From CAMBDR01 sp046597185 (lineage in GTDB: Bacteria; Pseudomonadota; Gammaproteobacteria; Burkholderiales; Burkholderiaceae_D): a stretch of DNA of 6,768 nt. Numbering within the stretch: the stretch's first letter is position 1; the number at the start of each line of letters is the position of its first letter. The notes below the pieces were generated by a model, which worked only from the letters and a program-made list of their open reading frames with translations, had not been told where the DNA came from and did no database searches. The stretch spans positions 1 through 6,768 of the forward strand of contig JBKJLF010000357.1 of assembly GCA_046597185.1 (NCBI GenBank), given 5' to 3'. The translations under genes were made by a program, and so were the position numbers. Below are positions 1-6,682 of this stretch, one piece after another.

Positions 1-543
1 CAAACGGCCAAGCAGCAATATGCCGAAGAATCCAAACGCATTAGCACACGCTATGCCGAGGATAAAAAATTATGCAGCGAAGAAAGCGAATCCGCCTTGC
101 GCTTGCAATGCCTGCGCGACGCCAAAGCCGAGCGTGACAAAGGCATGAAAATTGCCAAGGATAATTTAAAAAGTGCCAGCAGCAACCGTGCCGTGGTGCC
201 CCCGGCCAATTGCCCGGAATGCGGCAAGGTATTGGCCGTCAACCTCAAAGATAAGAAAGGTGAAAGCGGTGCGGTCGGCATGATTGCCGGGGGCTTAACC
301 GGGGCTTTGATTGGCAACCAGGTCGGTAAAGGGCACGGCAAAGAAGTGGCCACCGTGGCCGGTGCGGCGGGCGGGGCCTTATTGGGCAATCAAATCGAAA
401 AGAAAATGAAAAGCAGCAAGCTATGGGAAGTGGTGGTGCAACACAATAACGGCAATACCACCGCCTACAGCTTTCAACAAGACCCGCACTTTGTGGTGGG
501 GGATGTGGTGGTGCCAAGCGGCGACAGTATCGTCAAGCATTGA
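1..543 (+). CDS. Glycine-zipper 2TM-domain envelope protein, 5' end outside window
   Basis: The frame is open from base 1 and ends at TGA 541-543, giving 180 visible residues; the true start and any signal peptide lie to the left. The first 60 or so visible residues are charged and helical, rich in Lys, Glu and Ala, with Cys25 and Cys37. A short Pro-containing linker carries a CPEC motif (Cys71, Cys74). Residues about 88-131 are a glycine zipper of two hydrophobic helices containing the near-repeated motifs GALIGNQ and GALLGNQ, as in the Rick_17kDa_Anti / glycine zipper 2TM family (SlyB-like proteins). The last 45 residues resemble the small beta domain that follows the zipper in such proteins (WEVVVQ, VVGDVVV). 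Family members sit in or at the outer membrane and are often tied to envelope integrity; the exact role is unknown. The visible sequence begins with QTAKQQ, which would fit the start of a mature protein just after an Ala-Xaa-Ala signal site, but that is a guess. Confidence 0.85.
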   Translation, partial: QTAKQQYAEESKRISTRYAEDKKLCSEESESALRLQCLRDAKAERDKGMKIAKDNLKSASSNRAVVPPANCPECGKVLAVNLKDKKGESGAVGMIAGGLTGALIGNQVGKGHGKEVATVAGAAGGALLGNQIEKKMKSSKLWEVVVQHNNGNTTAYSFQQDPHFVVGDVVVPSGDSIVKH

Positions 544-549
544 GCACCG

Positions 550-2385
550 TTAGTTTCCTTTTTGAGTAAACGGCAAATACACCGAAAAGCGCGTGCCCAC
601 CCCCAGTTTGCTTTGGCATTCAATTCGCCCCTGGTGTTTTTCGACGATTCGTTTCACAATATCCAAACCCAGCCCGCTGCCTTCACCGGGCGGTTTGGTG
701 CTGAAAAACGGGTCAAATATTTTTCCGCGCACCTCGTCGGGAATGCCGCAGCCAGTATCGCTGATCGATATCACCGCCTCATCGCCTTGCTGGTGAATGG
801 TAATGGTCAGCGTACCTTTGTAATTCATCGCCTGCAAGGCATTATGAATCAAATTACTCCACACCTGATTCAATTCATCGGCCAGGCAAAATACCGTTGG
901 AATGGCTTCATATTTGCGGATGACTTCGGTGTTTTGCCGGGTTTGGCTTAAATACAGCATCAACACGGTTTCAATATTGGCTTGCAAATCGGCATCATCC
1001 ATTTGCGCATGTTGATCCACCCGGGAAAAGGTTTTGAGTGCGAACACGATCTTGGAAACCCGTTCTACCGCCAGGTTGATATTGCTGGTGCTACTGATGA
1101 TGATGGCCAGATTGTTGGCCGTTTCCAAAATAAAGGCATGCTCAGGATGCAGCAATAGCGGGAAGTAATCAGATAAATGGGTGTGAGCATGCAATTGCAC
1201 CAGAATGGCGGCGTAATGGCGCGCATGTTCCAGGCCAAGCTGCTCAAGCTGCAAGCTGACTTCACGCGTGATGGCGCGCTCCTCCCGCGTGTTCATGGGC
1301 ACCGCACTGGCGTGACTTTGATCGAACAATTTTAAAAAAAGATTTTGGCAGGGGGCATCCAGCCGCAGTAATAAACTGGGTAAATTATGTAAAGAATAGC
1401 GCAGCGCATCGCTAATACTTTGCCCGCTCGATTTAATCGCACCAATCGGCGTATTGATTTCATGCGCCACCCCCGCCACCAATTGCCCGATGGCGACCAT
1501 TTTTTCCGATTGAATCAATTGCGCCTGAGCGGTATGTAATTCTGCCAATCGAACCGCCAGACTTTGATTGCTGGCCATTAAGGCCGATGTACGTTCCAGC
1601 AAACGGTCGCGCATGGTGCGCATGGCAAATAACAGACTGGTCTTGTCATTGCGTTTGACGTTGATGATGGGCAATAAATCACCCGCCGCGATTTTATTGG
1701 CAATCGATGCCGCATATTCTGGCTCGCCGCCCAACTGTTTTAATAAAGAGCCTGTGATGATAATGGTAATGATAATGCCAAGCAGTGGCGCGAGCATGGC
1801 CAAAATAAACATAAAATTGCGTGCGGTCATATACGTGTGGGCGACTTTGGCACTGGCATTGGCCATTAATTTACCTTGATACAGACGCAGTTTTTCCAGA
1901 AGATTAAAATAATTAGTTTGATATTGATATAAATCGACCAGCAACAGATTTTTTGCTTCGCCCAGTTTTTTGGCGTGGATTAAATGCACAAACTCTTCCT
2001 CGTTCGCAATAAAAGTCGAATGCAGGATTTTGATTTCACCTAATGTTTGTTTACCCTCTTTATCCAGAATACTTTGGTCGAGTTGGGCCAAGGCCAGCGC
2101 CATTTTGCCCTTGGTCTGGTCTATCAAGCCCAGTTGATTTTGGATTTGAACCGGCTCGGTCAGAATTAATGAGTTGTGCATGGCCCGGGTGATGGTGCTC
2201 AAGTGATTGGTTATTTCAGTCACCAGGGCCAGTTTGGGATATTTGTCATTGAGCGCATCGTCGCTGGTTTTACTCAGTTCCTGCAGTTTGTCGATGCCAA
2301 CCAGGGCCATAATAATCAACAAAGCAACCACCGCACCGAAGCCCAATGCCAGTCGTTGTCCTAACTTTAAGTGGAACTTGCGCAT
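550..2385 (-). CDS. Membrane sensor histidine kinase with MCP-like sensor and HAMP
   Basis: This 611-residue protein autophosphorylates on histidine and should pass the phosphate to a response regulator not present here. The order is: TM helix about 13-30; all-alpha periplasmic domain about 31-190, resembling four-helix-bundle (4HB_MCP) sensors; TM helix about 191-212; HAMP about 212-265, containing LGGEPEYAASIA as in chemoreceptors; coiled coil about 266-295; DHp with phosphoacceptor His308 in GVAHEINTP; and an HATPase_c domain. The ATPase has the N box (Asn511, Asn515), G1 (DTGCGIP, Asp543), F box (FDPFF, 557-561) and G2 (GEGSGLGL, 567-574), so it looks fully active. Between the first DHp helix and the second (about 430-457, AVERVSKIVFALKTF) lie about 110 residues, much longer than usual and rich in His. 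ATG 2385 is chosen because GAGAG (2393-2397) lies 7 bases upstream. It follows the binding-protein gene by 51 bases on the same strand, so cotranscription is likely. There is no REC domain. Confidence 0.93.
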   Translation of the reverse strand: MRKFHLKLGQRLALGFGAVVALLIIMALVGIDKLQELSKTSDDALNDKYPKLALVTEITNHLSTITRAMHNSLILTEPVQIQNQLGLIDQTKGKMALALAQLDQSILDKEGKQTLGEIKILHSTFIANEEEFVHLIHAKKLGEAKNLLLVDLYQYQTNYFNLLEKLRLYQGKLMANASAKVAHTYMTARNFMFILAMLAPLLGIIITIIITGSLLKQLGGEPEYAASIANKIAAGDLLPIINVKRNDKTSLLFAMRTMRDRLLERTSALMASNQSLAVRLAELHTAQAQLIQSEKMVAIGQLVAGVAHEINTPIGAIKSSGQSISDALRYSLHNLPSLLLRLDAPCQNLFLKLFDQSHASAVPMNTREERAITREVSLQLEQLGLEHARHYAAILVQLHAHTHLSDYFPLLLHPEHAFILETANNLAIIISSTSNINLAVERVSKIVFALKTFSRVDQHAQMDDADLQANIETVLMLYLSQTRQNTEVIRKYEAIPTVFCLADELNQVWSNLIHNALQAMNYKGTLTITIHQQGDEAVISISDTGCGIPDEVRGKIFDPFFSTKPPGEGSGLGLDIVKRIVEKHQGRIECQSKLGVGTRFSVYLPFTQKGN

Positions 2386-2401
2386 TTTTTTGCTCTCAAT
2401 G

Positions 2402-2417
2402 CATTTTAAGTAAAATG
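2402..2417 (-). other. AT-rich stem-loop between binding-protein and kinase genes
   Basis: CATTTT and AAAATG pair perfectly around a 4-base loop (6-bp stem). It sits in the 51-base gap of the operon and ends 17 bases before the kinase ATG, just upstream of its ribosome binding site. The stem is weak and has no following T run in the direction of transcription, so it is not a convincing terminator. It might affect mRNA processing or kinase translation, or be chance in AT-rich DNA. Nothing else stands out in this gap. Confidence 0.25.
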
Positions 2418-2436
2418 GCTTCTCATAAAATAACGT

Positions 2437-3417
2437 CTATTTGCTTTTCTCGCCGAATACTGGCTGGTTTGCTTCCTTCAATAATTGATCGATATTTTTG
2501 CTGTTGGCAATTAAAATCGGCACCAGAATATGTTTGGTTGGGTTTTTGCCTTCGATGCTGGCCAGCGCGGATTCGGCCGCCAATTTGCCCATTTGGTAAG
2601 GTTGCTGCATGCCTACCGCTATTAATGCGCCACTTTTTAACAGGTGTGCAATATCGGGCATGGCATCGAAGGAAACCAATAACACCTCACGTTCTTTTTT
2701 CGCTTCTTTCAAGGCGCGCATCGCACCTTCTACAGGTTGATCGGTTTCAATGAATAAACCGCGCAAACGGGGCTGCTTGGCCAGAATATCTTTGACAAAG
2801 CGATAGGTTTCGTCGCTGGAATAATCTTGCATTTGTTTGAGTGCGGCTTCGTCTCCAAATCCCGCTTCTTTCATTGCATCGCGAAAGCCATTGCTGCGAT
2901 CCAGACCATTTTTTCTGGATAAAGAAATGGTCACCAGCGCATACGGGGTCTTATGCCAGCCCCGTGCTTTGAGTGCGTTGGCCAGCGCCGTGCCAATATC
3001 AAACGCACCGCGATAATTATCGGATTTGGTGTAAGACGTGTAGAAGCCACCATTGCTGCCGATATCGGCAATCGCAACCGGGACGTTTGCTTTAAGGGCC
3101 AGATCCAGTACGGCGGGCGCGGTGCTGCTGTCGGTGGGTGAAATAACGATGGCAGCGACGCCCTGCTTGAGTGCTTCTTTTGCGTTTTGGAGTTGAGTTT
3201 CGCCACTCAAGGCGCTATCCATCTCCCGATATTGGTAACCCTTGGCCTGCGCCGCTGCCTTCACACCCTGGCCTATGGTTTGCCAAAAAGGCAAGCTTGC
3301 TTTGGCCGATAAATACACAATGGTTTTATCAGACGCCCATGCCGGGTCCGTGGTGCCGATGTATAAAGAAATCGCCCATAAAACGGCAAATATCTTTCGA
3401 AAAAGGAAGTTTTCCAT
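2437..3417 (-). CDS. Periplasmic substrate-binding protein, ribose/Peripla_BP_4 type
   Basis: This 326-residue protein has a Sec signal peptide: basic Arg7-Lys8, hydrophobic core about 9-20, and a likely signal peptidase I site after Ala28 (AWA before SDK). There is no lipobox Cys, so it should be soluble in the periplasm. The mature part has the two-lobed type 1 binding-protein fold of RbsB relatives: an opening strand TIVYLSA, the aromatic PFW contact region (43-45), the AAIVISPTDSS turn (88-98), VPVAIADIGS (112-121), the second-lobe LFIETDQPVEGAMRAL (221-236), VSFDA (248-252) and the hinge-region QQPYQMG (271-277). The ligand cannot be told from sequence; related proteins bind sugars or other small polar molecules. 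No ABC permease or ATPase is next to it; the downstream gene is a histidine kinase, pointing to sensing rather than, or as well as, uptake. ATG 3417 is preceded by a weak AGAAAG at 3425-3430, 7 bases away. Confidence 0.92.
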   Translation of the reverse strand: MENFLFRKIFAVLWAISLYIGTTDPAWASDKTIVYLSAKASLPFWQTIGQGVKAAAQAKGYQYREMDSALSGETQLQNAKEALKQGVAAIVISPTDSSTAPAVLDLALKANVPVAIADIGSNGGFYTSYTKSDNYRGAFDIGTALANALKARGWHKTPYALVTISLSRKNGLDRSNGFRDAMKEAGFGDEAALKQMQDYSSDETYRFVKDILAKQPRLRGLFIETDQPVEGAMRALKEAKKEREVLLVSFDAMPDIAHLLKSGALIAVGMQQPYQMGKLAAESALASIEGKNPTKHILVPILIANSKNIDQLLKEANQPVFGEKSK

Positions 3418-3439
3418 AACCAGGCTTTCTTAACGGGCT

Positions 3440-3469
3440 TTATCAAGTAGAATTGTTGAGTGTTATAGA
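3440..3469 (+). promoter_or_regulatory. Weak candidate promoter for the PPK2 gene
   Basis: TATAGA (3464-3469) carries an extended -10 TG at 3461-3462. The best -35 is TTATCA (3440-3445), 18 bases upstream, matching four of six consensus bases. Transcription would start near 3476 and leave a leader of about 67 bases. If real, it faces the minus-strand promoter head-on with start points almost coincident, so the two could interfere. Confidence 0.25.
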
Positions 3470-3502
3470 AATAGTGCTAGCTTGTTTTATCATTAATTCT
3501 AC
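3447..3502. repeat. 8-bp inverted repeat in the divergent promoter region
   Basis: GTAGAATT (3447-3454) and AATTCTAC (3495-3502) are perfect reverse complements with 40 bases between them. The pair brackets the -10 elements and predicted starts of both candidate promoters, and the palindrome GCTAGC (3476-3481) lies near its centre. This geometry could suit a regulator binding two half-sites with looping, but an 8-bp match in 125 bases can also occur by chance. Confidence 0.3.
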
Positions 3503-3512
3503 ACTGTTTCAA
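3484..3512 (-). promoter_or_regulatory. Candidate sigma70-type promoter for the binding-protein/kinase operon
   Basis: Read on the minus strand, TTGAAA (3507-3512; five of six to TTGACA) is followed after exactly 17 bases by TAAAAC (3484-3489; four of six to TATAAT), and the TG of an extended -10 stands just before it (TGATAAAAC). Transcription would start near 3477, giving a leader of about 60 bases before ATG 3417. Found by eye; no start-site data. Confidence 0.5.
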
Positions 3513-3529
3513 GCCCTGCCCATCATAAC

Positions 3530-3535
3530 AAGGAG
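3530..3535 (+). promoter_or_regulatory. Ribosome binding site fixing the PPK2 start at 3543
   Basis: AAGGAG lies 7 bases before ATG 3543. The frame is open further upstream to a TTG at 3453, but that would add 30 residues unlike the PPK2 family, lacks a comparable ribosome binding site and would overlap the promoter candidates. The ATG is clearly the better start. Confidence 0.85.
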
Positions 3536-3542
3536 TGTTACC

Positions 3543-5231
3543 ATGTTTGAATCTGCGGAAATCGGCCATAAAATCAGTAAGGAAGAATACAAGAAAGCGG
3601 TGCCTGCCTTGCGCGCGGCCTTGTTGGACGCCCAATTTGAGTTAATCAAGAACAAGAAAATCCCCGTGGTGGTGCTGGTTAGCGGGCAAGATGGTGCGGG
3701 CAAGGGTGAAACCATTAATGTGTTGTATGAATGGATGGACCCGCGCTTTATTTCCACTTTGGCATTCTCCGAGCCGAGCGATGAAGAAAGTGATCGCCCG
3801 CTAATGTGGCGTTACTGGCGCGCCTTGCCGCCCAAGGGTCGGGTCGGGATTTTTGCCGGTTCCTGGTATTCTGACCCGATACGTCAGCGTATCAAGGGCG
3901 AAATCTCCAAGGCCAGCCTGGATGCGCGGCTGGATCAAATCAACCGTTTTGAAGCGATGTTGGTCAATGAAGGCGCGCTGGTGCTCAAATTTTGGTTCCA
4001 CCTGACCCGTGAAGGGCAAAAGCAACGGCTGAAGGATTTGGAAAAAGACCCGCGCACTGCCTGGCGCGTCACCAAGTGGAATTGGGATCGCATCAAAACC
4101 TATGGCCAATTGCAGGACGTGGCGGGGCATGTGCTGCGCATCAGCAATACGCCCTGGTCGCCCTGGATTATTGTTGAAGGCACCGATGACCGCTATCGCT
4201 CCCTGACGGTCGGGCAAACCCTGCTGCAAGCGATACGCAATAAGTTGGCATCGGGCGACAATCAGGACACCCCGGTGGCTCCGGCACTGGACGTGAATGT
4301 GGACGGGCGCACGGTTTTGTCAGAACTCAATTTGAAGCTGGCATTGGATAAAAGTGATTATGAAGATCAACTTGCGCACTGGCAAGGCAAGTTGGCCGAG
4401 CTGATGCGTGACCCGCGCATGAAGGCGCGCTCGGTGGTGTGTGCGTTCGAGGGGGCGGACGCGGCGGGCAAGGGCGGGGCGATTCGGCGGATTGCGGCGG
4501 CCCTGGATGCGCGTCAGTATCAAGTCATTCCGGTGGCGGCACCGACCGAAGAAGAGCGGGCGCAGCCGTATTTGTGGCGTTTTTGGCGGCATATGCCACG
4601 GCGCGGGCGGATGGTGATGTTTGATCGCACCTGGTATGGCCGGGTGTTGGTGGAGCGGGTGGAAGGTTACTGCAAACCCGCCGACTGGTTGCGCGCCTAT
4701 AGCGAAATCAACGACTTTGAGCATGAATTGATCGAGGCCGGGGCCATCGTGGTCAAATTTTGGCTGCAAGTGAGCCAGGAAGAGCAGCTTGCGCGCTTTC
4801 AGGAGCGTGAAAAAATCGCCTTCAAGCGCTTTAAAATTACCGAAGAAGACTGGCGCAATCGCGACAAGTGGGATGCCTACCAATTAGCCATTTGCGATAT
4901 GGTTGAGCGCACCAGCACCGGCACGGCACCGTGGACGCTGGTGGAAGCGAATGATAAAAATTATGCGAGGGTGAAAATTTTACGTACTCTGTGTCAGACC
5001 ATTGCGGCCGAACTGAATACCAAAATTGGGCAGGAGCCAAAATCCTGGCGTAGCAAGCGTGCAGTCAAGGGGGCTAATGAGGGCAATGAGGCTGGCAATG
5101 AGGCGGCCAACAATGAGGTGGGTAACGAGGTCGCGAATGCGACCACCGAGGTGACGGCCAATGAGGTCGGCGAGGATCAGGCCGTGGTGCCAGCGCCGAA
5201 GAAAGCGCGCTCCAGGGCGCGCAGGCAATAA
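3543..5231 (+). CDS. pap: Polyphosphate:AMP phosphotransferase (two-domain, class II PPK2)
   Basis: This cytoplasmic enzyme is expected to transfer phosphate from polyphosphate to AMP, giving ADP. The 562-residue protein has two tandem PPK2 domains. The N-terminal domain (about 12-235) keeps a Walker A (GQDGAGKG, 48-55, Lys54), but its Walker B position reads FAGSWYSDP (104-112), so the usual Asp-Arg pair is gone. The C-terminal domain (about 268-490) has an intact Walker A (GADAAGKG, 304-311, Lys310) and Walker B FDRTWYGR (360-367, Asp361), and is probably the catalytic half. This split is characteristic of the fused PPK2 enzymes such as those of Acinetobacter johnsonii and Pseudomonas aeruginosa PA3455, as I recall, which are roughly 475-500 residues. 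Here about 65 extra residues follow: an Asn/Glu/Ala/Val-rich stretch (about 510-545) and a basic end (KKARSRARRQ). The gene is divergent from the binding-protein operon and probably monocistronic, since the next gene converges on it. Confidence 0.93.
   Translation: MFESAEIGHKISKEEYKKAVPALRAALLDAQFELIKNKKIPVVVLVSGQDGAGKGETINVLYEWMDPRFISTLAFSEPSDEESDRPLMWRYWRALPPKGRVGIFAGSWYSDPIRQRIKGEISKASLDARLDQINRFEAMLVNEGALVLKFWFHLTREGQKQRLKDLEKDPRTAWRVTKWNWDRIKTYGQLQDVAGHVLRISNTPWSPWIIVEGTDDRYRSLTVGQTLLQAIRNKLASGDNQDTPVAPALDVNVDGRTVLSELNLKLALDKSDYEDQLAHWQGKLAELMRDPRMKARSVVCAFEGADAAGKGGAIRRIAAALDARQYQVIPVAAPTEEERAQPYLWRFWRHMPRRGRMVMFDRTWYGRVLVERVEGYCKPADWLRAYSEINDFEHELIEAGAIVVKFWLQVSQEEQLARFQEREKIAFKRFKITEEDWRNRDKWDAYQLAICDMVERTSTGTAPWTLVEANDKNYARVKILRTLCQTIAAELNTKIGQEPKSWRSKRAVKGANEGNEAGNEAANNEVGNEVANATTEVTANEVGEDQAVVPAPKKARSRARRQ
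5076..5166 (+). repeat. In-frame AATGAGG repeats encoding the Asn-Glu tail of the PPK2 protein
   Basis: AATGAGG occurs at 5076, 5085, 5097, 5112 and 5160, with a one-base variant AACGAGG at 5124. All offsets are multiples of three (9, 12, 15, 12, 36), so each copy encodes Asn-Glu followed by Gly, Ala or Val. The pattern suggests expansion by slippage or duplication in a low-complexity tail that tolerates length change. Confidence 0.7.
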
Positions 5232-5260
5232 GCCGGGCGCGCCCCGTGTGGTGTGGCTTA
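5229..5260. terminator. Possible bidirectional hairpin joining two convergent stop codons
   Basis: TAAGCC (5229-5234) pairs with GGCTTA (5255-5260); the outer three bases of each arm are the stop codons of the PPK2 gene and of the receptor remnant. Inside lies a 10-bp GC palindrome, GGGCGCGCCC (5235-5244), which could form its own structure. Only 26 bases separate the convergent stops. No T run follows on either strand, so intrinsic termination is uncertain. Confidence 0.35.
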
Positions 5261-6682
5261 CAGCCTGACGTTGAATTCCAGGCCCACGCTACGCCCCGGT
5301 GTCAGCGACGCAAACGGTGTGCCCAGCACGGCGGTAATGTTATTTACATTGTAGACATAGCGCTTGTCAAACAGGTTGTTGACGAAGAGCGCCATGCCCC
5401 AGCGCCCTGCGCCTTCGCTCCAGCCGATGCGGCCGTCGGTGCGGTTGCGCGCACTGCCAACGCTAAAGCCGGGCGCGCTCAGGCAGGTGCCTTGCTGCAC
5501 TGAGTCTGCATTGCAGCGGGTTGCACCCGTATAGGCATGCTGTAGCGTGAAATTGAGTTTGCCGGAAGCCACATCGCGCCACACATAATCAAGCCCGGTG
5601 GCGGCTGAAAAACGCGGTGTGCCGACCGCTTGGCCGCTCAGATTAACCCCGCCGCTGGAGGTAGAGCCGCCATAATTATGATCGATATATTCCGAGGCCA
5701 GATACAGCTTTAAGCCGCTGGCCGGTTGCCAGCGCAGTTCCAGATCCAGCCCTTTGGCGCGCTGGTCGCTGCTGGAAATTTGATAGCTGGGCACGCCGCT
5801 ATTGCTGCCGTTGGGTATCAGGCTGAGCGATTGCAAATTGGTAAATTTATAGGCAAACAACGAGGCATTGAGCAGCAGCTTATAATCGCGGAAATAACTC
5901 TTTAGACCCAGTTCCAGATTCACCACTTTTTCCGGCTCAAAGCGGCCACCCACCAGAACCGCATTGAAACCACCCGCCTGGTAGCCCTTGGAGAGCGAAC
6001 CATACCACATCACATCCGGCGTGCTGTGATACGCCAGCACCGCGCGTGGGCTGATATCATTCCAGCTTTTTTTGACGACGATGGGCACGCTGGATGCGCC
6101 GGAGAGATTGGCGCTTGGCAATAACTGGTTTTGCGTCAGCAGGTTGCGGATCATCACGGCCTGTTCCGCCGTAATGGCCCCGGCTTGCACCAGGCCGGGG
6201 AAGAAACCTTGTTGATCCAGCAGACCCAGTGTTGCATCCAGCGTGGCGGCGGTGCGGTTGGGCGTGAGCCAGCTAAATTCCTTTTCGTCGTGGGTAAAGC
6301 GGATACCCGTGGTCAAGTCAAGTTTCGGCGACAAATGCCAGATCACATCACCATACACCGCCTTGGCGGTATTTCTGCCCCGGTTGAATATATTCTCTTG
6401 CCAGGCGTTGCCAAAAAAGTTGACCGGAATCCCAAGTTGCTGGGCGATATCATTGAGGTTGCTATACACCGGAAAGCCGGCCACGTTATTAAACAGCGTA
6501 TTGAGGGTATCCGTATTGATATTGACCTGGTTGGTTTGATTGGCCGCTTCGTGAAACCAACTGACGCCGCCAACCCAATCGGCCAGCGCATTTTTACCTG
6601 CCAGCTTGAATTCTTGCTGCCAGGTGGTGTTGCCTTCCATATTGGGGGCATCCCACGGTGAATTTGTTCTAACCACCCGCAC
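5258..6682 (-). pseudogene. 5'-truncated TonB-dependent outer-membrane receptor (barrel only)
   Basis: Intact receptors of this type import iron chelates or other large substrates across the outer membrane using TonB energy, and are about 700-800 residues long. This frame gives at most 474 residues from a GTG at 6682 and holds only the later part of the beta-barrel: QQEFKLAG (22-29), GGVSWFHE (38-45), GIRFTHDEKEF (126-136), the characteristic SKGYQAGGFN (231-240), FEPEKVVNLELGLKSYF (248-264), VNNLFDKRYVY (434-444) and the closing PGRSVGLEFNVRL. Signal peptide, TonB box, plug and early strands are absent. Receptor-like sequence begins around NSPWDAPNMEG (7-17), so homology probably ends near 6668; upstream the frame meets TGA within about 70 bases. 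Cys390 and Cys400 could form a disulfide in an extracellular loop. The remaining frame has no internal stop, suggesting a recent break or a split gene. Substrate cannot be assigned. Confidence 0.82.

Noticed and set aside
51..517. Minus-strand open frames opposite the glycine-zipper gene
   Set aside because: Pro- and Ala-rich or Cys/Arg-rich translations typical of antisense shadows; the plus strand encodes a recognisable zipper domain.
541..575. Possible terminator after the zipper gene (T-rich stretch at about 556-562)
   Set aside because: No stable hairpin precedes the T run, and the stretch encodes the C-terminus of the kinase on the other strand.
2346..2753. Plus-strand open frame covering the start of the kinase and end of the binding-protein gene
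   Set aside because: It spans two well-supported minus-strand genes and the gap between them and resembles no protein family.
3453..3542. Upstream extension of the PPK2 gene from TTG 3453, adding a hydrophobic 30-residue leader
   Set aside because: ATG 3543 has a strong AAGGAG at 7 bases and begins exactly where the PPK2 family normally begins; the extension overlaps the promoter region.
3418..3542. Pho box for phosphate control of the PPK2 gene
   Set aside because: I looked for CTGTCAT-like direct repeats because of the polyphosphate link and found no convincing pair.
4320..4883. 187-codon open frame on the minus strand inside the PPK2 gene
   Set aside because: It lies wholly opposite a conserved coding domain, and its translation shows no recognisable fold or motif; it is a shadow of codon bias.
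6131..6661. 176-codon open frame on the plus strand opposite the receptor
   Set aside because: The minus strand carries clear receptor barrel motifs over this whole span; the plus frame shows no domain features.
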